Origin: Triplophysa rosa
Lineage: Eukaryota > Chordata > Actinopteri > Cypriniformes > Nemacheilidae
Assembly: GCF_024868665.1 (NCBI RefSeq)
Contig: NW_026634485.1
Span: 1 to 64,000 of the forward strand
Reading direction: 5' to 3'
DNA: 64,000 nucleotides
The notes below the pieces were generated by a model. The model ran no database searches. It was not told the DNA's origin and saw only the letters and a list, made by a program, of their open reading frames with translations. Every line of letters starts with the position of its first letter. The first letter of the stretch is position 1. Below, piece by piece: positions 23,431 to 33,752 of the stretch. A program made the translations under genes and the position numbers.

Positions 23431-23538
23431 CAAATGTTTCCATTATATACCTCTGATAAAGAGTTTAGAACAATTACTGTCTCATCCAAAAATCTTTGCA
23501 ATGATAAATGGAGGACCTCAGAAGTGCAGCAGTGTTAA
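23431..23538 (+). pseudogene. Gene B fragment beyond the DIRS insertion
   Basis: Directly after the DIRS end, the + strand encodes YIPLIKSLEQLLSHPKIFAM and then GGPQKCSS, the segment expected next in gene B. Homology stops near 23538; the transposase part does not follow. Confidence 0.65.
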
Positions 23539-24252
23539 TATGCATAACTCAAACACCTTGACTTATGCAATCCAAAATGAGCAAGAAGAGACTGATCTCA
23601 GAACTGGCATTAGCACAGTTACTGCTCACTAGTAACATAACACATGTTACATGCGAAATGTAGCTTCGCAGAGACTAGGCACATGCACCACTCTTCTAAA
23701 CAATGGTAACCGCAAAACTGAAAAATATGTCAAACTCTTCTAAATATCTAAGAGAAGTGAACATTAAACACTAACAAGTCTTTAACTTTACTAAAAACAT
23801 ATACAATAATCATATTTTTTTAAATTTACTCTCCTAATGCAGTCTGACTAGGGATGGGCACGAGTGCTCGATTACTCAAGTACTCGAACGCGACAGCGAC
23901 GATCGATAGTGAAAACGATGATCGATTGGGGGTTTAAATACAGTTTTTAATTATTTTCTTTCTTTCTGATTGGTTATGCTGGCATTTCGGGTTGTGCCCA
24001 GAAATTTGATTGTTGCGTTGCGAGAGTTTGCGGTCCAGAGTCAAGTCCGGAGCACAGAAGGGCATATTGAAAGCGCACAGCGATGCTTGGTTTCACTTTG
24101 AAAAACCTGACGAAAATACAGTCTAGTGCAAAATGTACGGCGCCAAGCAGCATACAAAACATACAAATCTACTACAAGTTTGATCCGTTATCATCTTACA
24201 CTCTGTCTAACGTTACACCGCACGCGAGCGGCGCGATGCAACATGGCGAAAT
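23539..24252. other. Non-coding DNA, hAT-like end scrap
   Basis: No gene seen. GGGATGGGCACGAGTGCTCG at about 23852 resembles a hAT-type transposon end; its partner was not found. Confidence 0.4.
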
Positions 24253-25570
24253 GTTCTTGAAATTGAATTTTTAGGTGTGGTATCAGTCTTAAAATTAGCA
24301 AAACAATCTAACTGAACATGCACCATATTTGGGCTTTATAGCTATCACTTGTTTCTAGTAAAATCTTACTCAAAATGAGTTAACATTTACTTGCCTTGAC
24401 CGAAGAAGATACATTTTCTTAAATTAAGATTTATAGTCTAATATGCAATGTATTTTAAGACTATTTATCTTTAATGGCAAAAAACAAGACACATTTTCTA
24501 GAAATACGCTTTTTAAAACTTTCTTAGATTTCAGTTTTTGCTTGTTTCTAGTAAAATCTTGCTCATTTTGAGCAAGATTTTACTAGAAACAAGTTATAGC
24601 TATAAAGCCCACGTGCATGTTCAGTTAGATTGTTGTGTTAATTTTAAGACTGATACCACACCTAAAAATTCAATTTCAAGAACCTTGAGAAATGCATGCA
24701 GACTGTCATGGGCGTGCGAAGACAGAACCCAAATGCAGGCAGCAGTACGGGTAACACAAAAGATTTTAATAAATGTAAACACAACAAAAAACCCACGATG
24801 GGGAAAACTGTACAAAACACAAAAACAAACTAAAATACTTCCCGAACGGGGATAAAGTACTCACGAAGAATAAATCCAAATAATAAGTCCAACAAGAAAA
24901 TAGCCCAGGGGAAACACGTAATCCACATGACACGAACACAATAGAACAATATGAACCGACAAAAACTAGAGACTGAGGGGAACATTAAATAGGGAAAAAC
25001 TCACAGAGGATAATTACAGAGACGAGGGACAGGTGACGAGGATAAAACAATCATGGAAAGAATCAGGGAAACAAGAGAGCGGGGCTATGAGACAAGACCG
25101 GAGGACACGTGGCAAAAAGTAAACAAAAGCAATGCGTCTCCACACAAAACACCCGCAGGACATGGTTCTATCACGACCCTGTCCATAGAGTTAAAGAACT
25201 CGAAAACAGGAAGGACAGAGTCCTGACACAGACTCAATCATAAAAAAACAAAACAAAAAAACAATCGTTTCTCAAGGTTCTTGAAATTAGAATTTTTAGG
25301 GGTGGTATCAGTCTTAAAATTAGCACAACAATCTAACTAAACATGCACCATATTTGGGCTTTATAGCTATAACTTGTTTCTAGTAAAATCTTACTCAAAA
25401 TGAGTTAACATTTACTTGCCTAGACCGAAGAAGATACATTTTCTTAAATTAAGATGTATAGTCTAATATGCAATGTATTTTATAAGACTATTTATCTTTA
25501 ATGGCAAGAAACAAGACACATTTTCTAGAAATAAGCTTTTTCAAACTTTCTTAGATTTCAGTTTTTGCAG
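24253..25570. repeat. Foldback repeat in three modules, split by a solo LTR
   Basis: Module 1 (24253-24540) is followed by a partial inverted copy (24569-24692) and, after the solo LTR, by a second forward copy (25268-25570). All share GGTGGTATCAGTCTTAAAAT or its inverse. A perfect 25-bp inverted repeat with a 3-base loop lies at 24541-24593, and CAAGAACCTTGAGAAA at 24677-24692 faces its inverse at 25268-25283 across the LTR. Probably a foldback DNA transposon. Confidence 0.85.
24704..25228 (-). mobile_element. Solo LTR, TGTCAC family, copy 2
   Basis: Ends TGTCATGG...CTGACA with the 5-bp duplication CAGAC on both sides (24699-24703 and 25229-25233). The minus strand is the LTR sense: complement of GAACCCAAATGCAGG near the start and AATAAA late. 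It sits in the loop between inverted foldback modules. Confidence 0.88.
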
Positions 25571-25787
25571 TGTAGATATAAAATTACACATTCATACTAG
25601 ACATACACACACAAACCTACATCTGGACAGGCTTACAAACAAAAACAACAACAACTGAAACATCAGAAGTCTTTTCAATACACTGAACTTATTAACGATG
25701 ATGAAATGTATGTCTAGTGTGTGTTTGAATGAATGTCTCAGAATCAGGGCACAAACTGGTGTTACTGAAGTCAAAAGGTTTAAAACT

Positions 25788-27444
25788 TTAATCCCTCAAT
25801 CGCAATGCCAATGTCAGTGTTAAACCAGTAATGGGATGGAAATGTGTTAGTGATGCACGCAAGACACACTCTCCCTTCACTCCATAGCGACTGTTAACCG
25901 AGTCGTTTTGCACACTTTGCACAAGAATGTCATGCTCAGCTTTAGTTCTCTGGACAAATGTACCATCACTCACTGCATTTACTTGCACTTCCTCAACTGT
26001 AGCCATACAAAACCTGCAAATATTTCCGGCTCTGAAGGACTCAACAAAGCCAGCTAGCCCATGAGCAGCCAAATTGTCTGCAGAAACACAGAACACTGTT
26101 CCTCTGATATTTCTACCGAGTGAATCAATAAAGACACCATCCTCTTCAAGAGCTTGGATATCACGCAAAAGCGGTGCAAGTACTGCAGAGTAGCCATACA
26201 TCTGTATGTCTGTTACTTTACAAAGCATAGCTAACTGAATAACATGTAATGATGATCGATATTTAGGATGCAGATTGGCTAGGGTCCAATACACTGCACA
26301 CAGTTTATGAATTTTGCGAGACGTCCCTAGAGGATTAGCAATTTCCAAATCATCAATATACAGCTGCAGCGACAGTGTTAGTTCTTCGGCAGACAGTATG
26401 GTAGTAGTTTTCATGGTAGTAAGTTCCATCAGTGTGAGAACTGTAGCACCCAGCTTCTGAATTTTCTGCAGTAATCTTTGTGAGAATGTCAGAATTTCGA
26501 AACAAAGACTGAATCATTCTTAGAACGGGAACATACAAACTGAAGTGTCCAGATTGTGGCAAGCTATACTGCTGTGGCATTACAAGTGGGTAGTTGTGCT
26601 CAATAAATGTTTTTCTGCGTTTAAATGAGGACAACTCTGCACCTTCAGAGGTTTCACTGAACAGAACATTACAATTCATTACAGCACTGACTAACTCATC
26701 CAATGCAACTTCATTGACATTGTAGCCATATTTCTGCAAAACATCACAAACTGTTTCCCTGATCAACGGCTGTGACAATGAGAATATGTCATTTAGTTGT
26801 TCAATGATTTCGTTTGTGGCAGTGTTAGATATGTGAAGTATTGCCTGCATCTTCAGAAATAAAGATGCAACATTATGTTTCAGCTGATTTCTCAGTGCAT
26901 CATTATCATCTCTGTCTTGCATTTCTCTACTTTCATTATCCCCATTACCTGCAAGTTCATCTGAAACATTTGCATCAGAAGTAGAGGGGAAGGGCTCAGG
27001 TTCTGGATAAGCATCACCCTCTTGGAGATCTGACAGATTACCATCGTGTACCCTACTCTTGTGTGCGTTGAATGATGAATACACATTTGTGCTGTAACTG
27101 CAGTTCTTATATGGGCAAACAACAGTCTCGTAGCTCTTAAGATGCGCTCTGAGGTGACTATATAGTGCGTCTTCAGAAACGGATTGTTCAAATTCACACA
27201 GAGTACATTTAAATGAAATGTGTGTCTGACTTTGATGGGTACTACAGCTCATATCTGTCACATGGTATCTACACATGTGAGTTTTGAATGCACTGAATGT
27301 GTGAAATGTGCAGGGGCAATCAGGATACATACATGGCAGTGGACTTATTTTAGAGCAGTGACTGTGTTTCACTCTGTAATGTCTGAGCAGGTGGACTCGG
27401 GAACGATGAATCTTTCCACAAACCCTGCACTTCCAGTCCATCAT
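25788..27444 (-). pseudogene. C2H2-finger plus TNP2-like transposase-type protein, copy 2
   Basis: Minus strand. The start is taken at MDWKC or the Met before it (27444), since TTTGCTTTTCAG just upstream looks like a splice acceptor. Four C2H2-type fingers occupy about the first 135 residues (CRVCGKIHRSRVHLLRHYRVKH pattern: C-x2-C, H-x4-H). An acidic linker and a helical region (LFLKMQAILHISNTATNEI) follow, then PQQYSLPQSGHFSLYVPVL. A one-base frameshift near 26410 moves the frame to 25788-26429, which has LYIDDLEIANPLGTSRKIHK, DNLAAHGLAGF and CRFCMA. These match the core of TNP2-type (CACTA/Plavaka-like) transposases as I recall them. The frame ends at a stop after PITGLTLTLAL, possibly at a splice donor. 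Same family as gene B, better preserved in this half. Confidence 0.75.
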
Positions 27445-27471
27445 CTTATTTGAAATCTGAAAAGCAAACAT

Positions 27472-28408
27472 TTACACCGTTAAACTTTATGATTCAAACA
27501 GCAATAGCAAGCAGGACATAAGAATAAAGTATGCACTGACAGGTACACACCATGCAAAATGATGCTCAAATTAAACAATTTACATTTTATGAAAAGTGCA
27601 CAATTAGTGCCCTGAGAATGTCACTGTAATGTTTAAACCGTTTCTGTTTACGAATTAAACAGTAACAGCAAATTGGATGTAAGAAAGTTAAATGTATGCA
27701 TGACACACTTCGTGCAAAAAGAATGCATTAATTGATTGAACACTGTGCAAAGCACAGAAAGTGCCTTGAAATTGACATTTCATTATAATACGAATATGAT
27801 TCATGTAATTTCGTCCGTCGCAAAAAATAACACGTTCCAAAAACATAACAACTGTAGTGTTAATCATAACGTAGTCAAATAAAACACTACCAAAATACGT
27901 ACTGAAAAAAAAATTCTATATCCATTTTAAGTGAATTTACCTCTTAACTATAGGGCATAGAGACTACAGTTCTGGTGTGACGATTTTTTTATTTAAAGGG
28001 GTCATTTTACGCGGCTAAAACGAATATTATTACGATGTGTATACCTGATTTAAGCTTAAAAAACGCTGTATTTTCCACATACCGTGCATGTTTGTATCTC
28101 CTCTTAGCCCCGCCTCTCTGAAACGCGAGGATATTTTACAAAGCTCATTGCTCTGAAAAGCGAGGTATGCTATGATTGGCCAGTTCACTATGGCGTATTG
28201 GTGAAATACTGCAATTGTGTGACGGAAATGCAACGCCTCTTACCATATTCGGAACATCAGGTTTCAAAGCAATTGTGCTGACAGGTACGCCCACATTACT
28301 TGCGTGTAGATTTGGACGGTTAGTCAAATCACTCCACGACCTGACGTCAAGTTGTGGGGGTGTGGTTACACGAGGCGTTTCAGGCAGGTCTGGGTGAGCA
28401 TTCGCTTC
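27472..28408. other. Non-coding DNA with a GGGGTCAT-type transposon scrap
   Basis: 27472-27950 is AT-rich with nothing recognised; notably no divergent SAMD3-like partner exists here. TTTAAAGGGGTCATTTTACG at 27994 resembles a common teleost DNA-transposon end. Confidence 0.45.
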
Positions 28409-28680
28409 TACAAACCCGATTCCAAAAAAGTTGGGACACTGTACAAATTGTGAATAAAAACAGAATGCAATGATGTGGAAGTTTCAAATTTCAATATTTT
28501 ATTCAGAATAGAACATAGATGACATATCAAATGTTTAAACTGAGAGAATGTATCATTTTAAGGGAAAAATAAGTTGATTTTAAATTTCATGGCATCAACA
28601 CATCTCAAAAAATATGGGACAAGGCCATGTTTACCACTGTGTGGCATCCCCTCTTCTTTTTATGACAGTCTGCAAACGTA
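28409..28680. mobile_element. DNA-transposon end (AAAGTTGGGACACT type)
   Basis: ACAAACCCGATTCCAAAAAA and AAGTTGGGACACTGTACAAA begin a sequence that recurs widely in cyprinid genomes. It continues after an interruption to 29200. Superfamily not assigned. Confidence 0.55.
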
Positions 28681-28689
28681 ATTTGTAAC

Positions 28690-28945
28690 AGCATGCTCAC
28701 ACTTGGCCCGGTTGCTCTCAACTGTGCCAAAGCGCGATTGTCATTTTTTATAGTGACAGCTGAACTTCAGGGAGGAATATAAACAGTGGCATAATTTACA
28801 ACATGGTTTACGCTCACACTACCCCTTTCCGAAACCAAACTGCGCTCGAGCCCACCTCTTCCAACCAGACCAGGGCACAGTAAGAGAACTGTTCCGGAGC
28901 GCGGTTGTGAGTGCTCACACTAGTGACTAGTCAATCGAACCAGGC
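28690..28945. mobile_element. MITE nested in the previous element
   Basis: GCTCACACTTGGCCCGGTTG at the left and, inverted, AGTGTGAGCACTCACAACCG near the right bound a 250-bp segment interrupting the 28409-29200 element. Confidence 0.5.
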
Positions 28946-29199
28946 TTTAGATTTCAAAATGTGCCCAGGCGCCCTTTATCTGGATGTGACTTCCTTTGTA
29001 CAGCAATATACCTGCAACCAACATTCAGTCTTCAGACTTTGAAGAATTGTAGCCCATCTGTCCAAAAAACATTTTTGGACCACATTGTCCACATGATCTT
29101 TAGGCGGATAGCAATGTTCTGTTTGGAGAGCAGTACCTGTCTCCTTGCAACTCCATGAACACCGTGGTTGTTCAATCTTTCCCTGAAGGTGCACTCATA

Positions 29200-30469
29200 A
29201 ACATGATAGAGGTGTTAAGTGAGGGGCGTCGACTGACTATGGCAGGGTGGCTGTCATAGTGAGAATCTGCCCAGTACCTCTCAAGTTCTGCACTCTAAGA
29301 AATCCTCTGAGTATAACAAAAGTGGAGACACAATGTAAATAAAAGATTTGTTGTGCAGTTTTGACAGTTTAATTAGTTTAAACATGAGTTTTCACACTTA
29401 GTGAGTGTGTTGAACTGACTGACAGCTTCAGTTATTAAAAATAATATAAAAATAACTTTTTTGTAAAATGGGGAGGTCCCAAATTAATTTTAAAAGATTA
29501 TTCATGGAAACATATTTTTCATTTATGTAGTGTGTGTATTTCTCCTTTCAGAACCCATATAGATTACCTATGTGGGTGCTACCTTGAGGCCATGTGGGCA
29601 GCCTATATGGGACTGATTGTGTTTGCTCATGTGCGATCCATATGGGTTGGCCATTAGGGTCCAATATGTATTTTCCCAATGAGAACTCATATAGACATCA
29701 CCTATGTGAGTCCTAACTTGAAAAATTTTCATGACCACTAAAATATTTTGTGATTTGTGCTCTTAATGTGCCTGTAGGCTAATTAATCATGTAGATGTTA
29801 AAACACTGGACATCATTTAAACCAAATAAATCTATTTATTTAGTTATTTATTCCTGTAATCGAATTTGCAAACATGAATTTTGCACCAAATTATTACTGG
29901 AAAATAGTAACAATAACAGATTAACAGAACAGAAAAACAATATAACAATTTCTCGTTATCCTAGTACTACTTCTCTAGCTTTAAAAAAAAACAAAGTGGA
30001 CAAAATTATTACTCAAGAACAAAGATTTTAAAACTGCTTTTCAGTTTTTGTTCAGTGTTATGTTTAGACAAAATAATAGAACAAATTAACATGTTTCCCT
30101 TTCATTACACTTTTTTAAGTGAATTTATAAACAAAGTGCACACAATTGAGAAACAAAGGAAATAAAGTGCTTAAATAATAAAGTACTTTCAATCTTTGGC
30201 TTTTTATCCCCAAAGGCCCATTGCCATACAACGCAGTTCGCAGTGTTTTTATTCACCGAGGTGATAAAACTCCGCACGATGCTCCTCTCCTTTTCGCTGG
30301 CTGCAGCAGCCAGCTGCGCTTGGCGCTGCTGAGTCACGTGATAGCGGACTACAAAACACAGCAGGGCAGGGAGGAGCAACGTGTGCAAAACTAGGTGTAT
30401 GGGAAATAGTTTTTCTTCATTATACAATTATTAGCTACATTAGTAAATAAATAAAATCAGTAGTAAGAA
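29200..30469. other. Non-coding DNA, repeat fragments
   Basis: No gene supported. 29555-29720 has repeated CATATAG and CCTATGTG segments facing each other. 30125-30427 has an open minus-strand frame without recognised domains, probably part of a hAT-like repeat ending at 30586. Confidence 0.4.
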
Positions 30470-30586
30470 CTAAAAACACATTAGTATCGATATTTTTATG
30501 TTAGGATCGATCCTTTTCGATACAACCTCAGTATTGAAAGTATCCATACTTCAGGATCGATCTGCCCACCACTACTCTGGAGGACG
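30470..30586 (-). mobile_element. hAT-type transposon end
   Basis: On the minus strand AGTGGTGGGCAGATCGATCC starts a palindromic end with repeated GATCGATCC/TATCGATA motifs, as in vertebrate hAT ends. Confidence 0.45.
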
Positions 30587-31599
30587 CATGCAGCCTTCGA
30601 AGACGCAGCTACTTTCCAAGCTTCTCAAAGTACATAAAATGCTGTAACGATTGAGGTTTGAAGTTTTAAGACCGCATTTCCGCTTCTTTTGTCTATTTTT
30701 CTTTAGAGCCTGTTTTTTTATTAACCCCAGTAATAATAAAGGTGTTCATAGTGCATTTCATCTTTTGTGCGTTTATTTTGAATGTTGCACTATGGCAGCT
30801 ATATGTTCACGGAAATAAACGACACGTCCCGATGCCAAACTTACTTGCCGACCCCTGCTCTATAGTATAGTAGAAAGAAAGAAAAACACTGAACTTGAAA
30901 AATTGTAACACATTTAGGTCATCTAAAAATGTTATGTCCCTAATTTATCTGTATGTAACATTAATGTCATTTGTCAGTTACCTGCCTATTCATGTGATGA
31001 ACTACAACTGTTTGGCTTGTGCTACAAAACTTTAAACCTCTGTAGCGCCAGTGGTATGTGCGAACAAAGTTAACGTACAGCCCTGACACTAATAATAATT
31101 GCTGCTTGCCTTTGTTCTATAGCAATCATGGAGAGTATTAACAAATTTAGTTTGCCGCAGTGGACACTGGGTAAAACGCTTATAAGGAAACTTGACCAAT
31201 CAGGATTCAAAACAATTATATTGAAACTTAAATTAAATATAATGTTTTATCTTCGGACAAGTAATATTTGTACTGAATGACAAATTTACAAGTTTGTCCG
31301 AAGGACAACCACATGACAATGCTTAATGTCAAGCTCTGCTGTATGATGTCAATATAGTTCGTATTTTCACATTTGGAATGAAAACGAAGTTTTCGAATAT
31401 CACTGTTCTCTCTTTGCTTTGTGTAATGTTATAAAAGAACATGCATGAGCTGGTCAGAAGATACAGCGCGTGTCCCCATTCCCTTAACTATGCACGTGCC
31501 ATTGAATAGATAAAGCATGTTCTTGTGGTGAGTTTCGTGTTTTTCTAATATTTGAAGTAAACATAAGATGTATAAGACTTACGCAGCACTGCACTGTCC
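30587..31599. other. Non-coding DNA, nothing recognised
   Basis: No coding or RNA gene pattern found in this part of the presumed ldlrad3 intron. Confidence 0.45.
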
Positions 31600-31842
31600 A
31601 TGTGCACAAGGTATTTAAAAATCCGATTGGAAATACTCTGATTCAAGCTTTTACATGCATAATTTTTTCTTCCTGATCAGATTGATTTCAGTCTACACCA
31701 TCCCTTTCAATCCGATCAAAATTTCAATCGGATGAATCTCAATCAGATTGATTAAGGTGTTTACATGTAGGCTTTCAAGTCCGATTGAGCCATCAATCTA
31801 ATCACAAGTGGATTATTTGGTTTCATGTAAATATGGCCACAG
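31600..31842. mobile_element. MITE-like foldback with CAATCCGAT motifs
   Basis: The ends pair imperfectly (GTCCATGTGCACAAGG and TTTCATGTAAATATGGCC), and CCGATTGG/CAATCCGATC motifs recur at least five times on both strands. Confidence 0.45.
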
Positions 31843-32070
31843 ATAAAAATATAAAATAATTTTCACAGAATTTCTGCTCATAGCTAGATATTTGTTTCTT
31901 TCCTTAAGAGTTTAAGAGTCAGAAACTATAAATTCTAAAGACCTCAAATTTGGTGGGATGGTCCCAGATTCCACCCACTACTCATTGCATTGCTATTCAT
32001 TGTGACTCATTGTAATAGTGAACAATGTAAACAAACAAATCATTTTTCCCTTTCTTTCCCCTCCACACAG

Positions 32071-32196
32071 CGAAGGTGAAGTCAAAGTGTGCACCCACAT
32101 TTTTTGCTTGTGCAAATGGGCTCCACTGCATTATTGGCCGTTTTCGGTGCAATGGCTTTAGAGACTGCCCTGATGGCAGTGATGAAGACAACTGCA
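32071..32196 (+). CDS. ldlrad3: ldlrad3 exon: second LDL-receptor class A repeat
   Basis: A 126-nt exon with acceptor ...CCTCCACACAG and donor GTGAGT. It starts and ends in phase 1, as LDL-receptor class A exons do. It encodes [19 protein letters not shown], then [13 protein letters not shown] and the calcium-binding [11 protein letters not shown] motif, with all six cysteines. The KSKCxPTFFxCAxGxHCIIGRF pattern is specific to the second class A repeat of LDLRAD3, a single-pass membrane receptor. The exon is followed only 258 bp later by a DIRS element. Next coding exon at 56060. Confidence 0.92.
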
Positions 32197-32453
32197 GTGA
32201 GTATCCAGTTGTTGTGTCATCAACATATTTAAAATGTTTCGACAGCCAGATAAATTCCTTTCCCTCACACAGCTATCAAGACAAGAAGTTTGTTTGCCCA
32301 GGGGTCTAATGGTCTTGGATATGGAATGAAAAAGCAATGTTGTTGCAAGGTTAAAGATTACAGAAATACATGGCGAATACAGAGATACAGATTGCTGCTG
32401 CATACATGGAGCACTCACTACTTCCTGATTCACGTGAACACCAGAAATCACAG

Positions 32454-32978
32454 TTTCCTTTCTGTCGGTCTCTTGACGTTGTGTCGAACTGACAGAATGG
32501 GCTATGATCTTGAGAACCTGTCATCTCTGATTGTACTTTTTAAAGGCAAATGAAGTTGGGGAATGGCGTGGCATGCCAGTCTCCGCCCCGTACATATGGG
32601 TATAAAAAGGAAGATGGCGTGCCGATTCATTCACCTTTTTGTTCTTCGGAACTTGCTGAGCTTATGCTTATGGCATCTTCTCTGATTGAAGTAAAATAAA
32701 CTACTGGATTCAGCGGATTCGTCCTGGTCTGTGCGATTTCCCCTGGGCGTTTCGGTAGCGAGCCGAGGGTGTCTACTAGAGCAAATTTCCTTAAAAGAGC
32801 AAATTTCTCACAGCGTGCACTTGCTGCCAGGCATGTCTCGCCGCTGTAATCTCGAATGTGGCCGGCTCGTCCTCGAGCCTGACAAGCACGATACCTGCAT
32901 CACATATCTGGGTCTCCAACATGCTGAGGTAGCGTTCGTGGATACGGCATGCCCGCACTGCGTGCATATGCCGATCAA
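32454..32978 (+). mobile_element. DIRS element 2, left part
   Basis: Starts TTCCTTTCTGTCGGTCTCTT, the outer end of the DIRS family at 18213-23430, and includes a TATAAAAA box at 32602. From 32833 it reads MSRRCNLECGRLVLEPDKHD with CPHC, the start of DIRS ORF1. The frame stops being DIRS at 32978 and resumes at about 45896, so a large element has inserted into gag. Confidence 0.85.
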
Positions 32979-33752
32979 GGGGGGGAGGACAGGGCTGTTC
33001 ACCAAAGTGACAAAAACCATGTCGCCCACAAGCTGAGAGCCTCGGTTTATTCCAAAAGAATCTCTCTTTCTCTCTATTTAGCAACAAAAGACTGGTTTGA
33101 AGTGCATATCCGTATACCCCCACGTTGTATGTTTGTCTCCCCGTTATTCACCTTCAATATGTATCCTCCAATGCATGTGTGCGTCGTGGTATTTCTGTTT
33201 ATACTTACATTCTTGTACAAACTACAGGTCAATGTGATTGTAACCCTTTCATGGGTCATATCAAAATGTTCCTCTTTTCATTTCTTAGAATATGGTGTAT
33301 AGCACAGTAATGTATTTTTATACCATGTTCACTTTATTTTATTCTAAGACTATCTACTGCTCCAAACTCCCAGGTGACCATTAATGCAAATGAGCTGGCG
33401 TGCCGGACAATGAAACATGTTTTCGCGCCCAAAACTATCTCATCACATTGGATCGCCCACCTCGGAGGGGTGTGACGCCCTCGGGGTTAAAACATCTGTC
33501 TGCTCGCTTGTGTTCGCTTGCTCGTGTTCTTTCAACCTCTCGAGACCTGTCTCTCCTCGGAGACAGCTTCTTCTGGCAGTTTGCTTCAGATAAATCCGAC
33601 GGACTCACGGCTTGCCCTGAACACACCAGGACCCTTTGATACGCGTGCCAGCACGTGTCCCGAGAAACAAAGAAGCCAATGCAAGTATTTGAACTATTGC
33701 TAACTAGTTGCGTATAAACTTTGCCCCTTTTAAATGACGAGATTGTCCTCGA
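32979..33752 (+). repeat. LTR-like direct repeat, 5' copy (774 bp)
   Basis: Nearly identical to 44626-45422 in the same orientation. Both begin at a run of G followed by AGGACAGGGCTGTTCA and end at GAGATTGTCCTCGA. The 3' copy has an extra ~20 bp of TCGCTCGT-type repeats. Flanking a gag-pol-env-like interior, they are best read as LTRs, though they lack a clear TG...CA boundary. Confidence 0.75.

Noticed and set aside
30125..30427. 100-residue minus-strand frame as a possible host exon
   Set aside because: No recognised domain, no splice context, and it abuts a hAT-type end; more likely repeat-derived.
1..32070. The missing first class A repeat exon of ldlrad3
   Set aside because: No + strand segment with six cysteines and an SDE motif was found upstream, so no exon is reported.
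33074..33310. Short frames repeated almost unchanged at 44722-44958
   Set aside because: They lie inside the LTR-like direct repeats on both strands; duplication, not coding, explains them.
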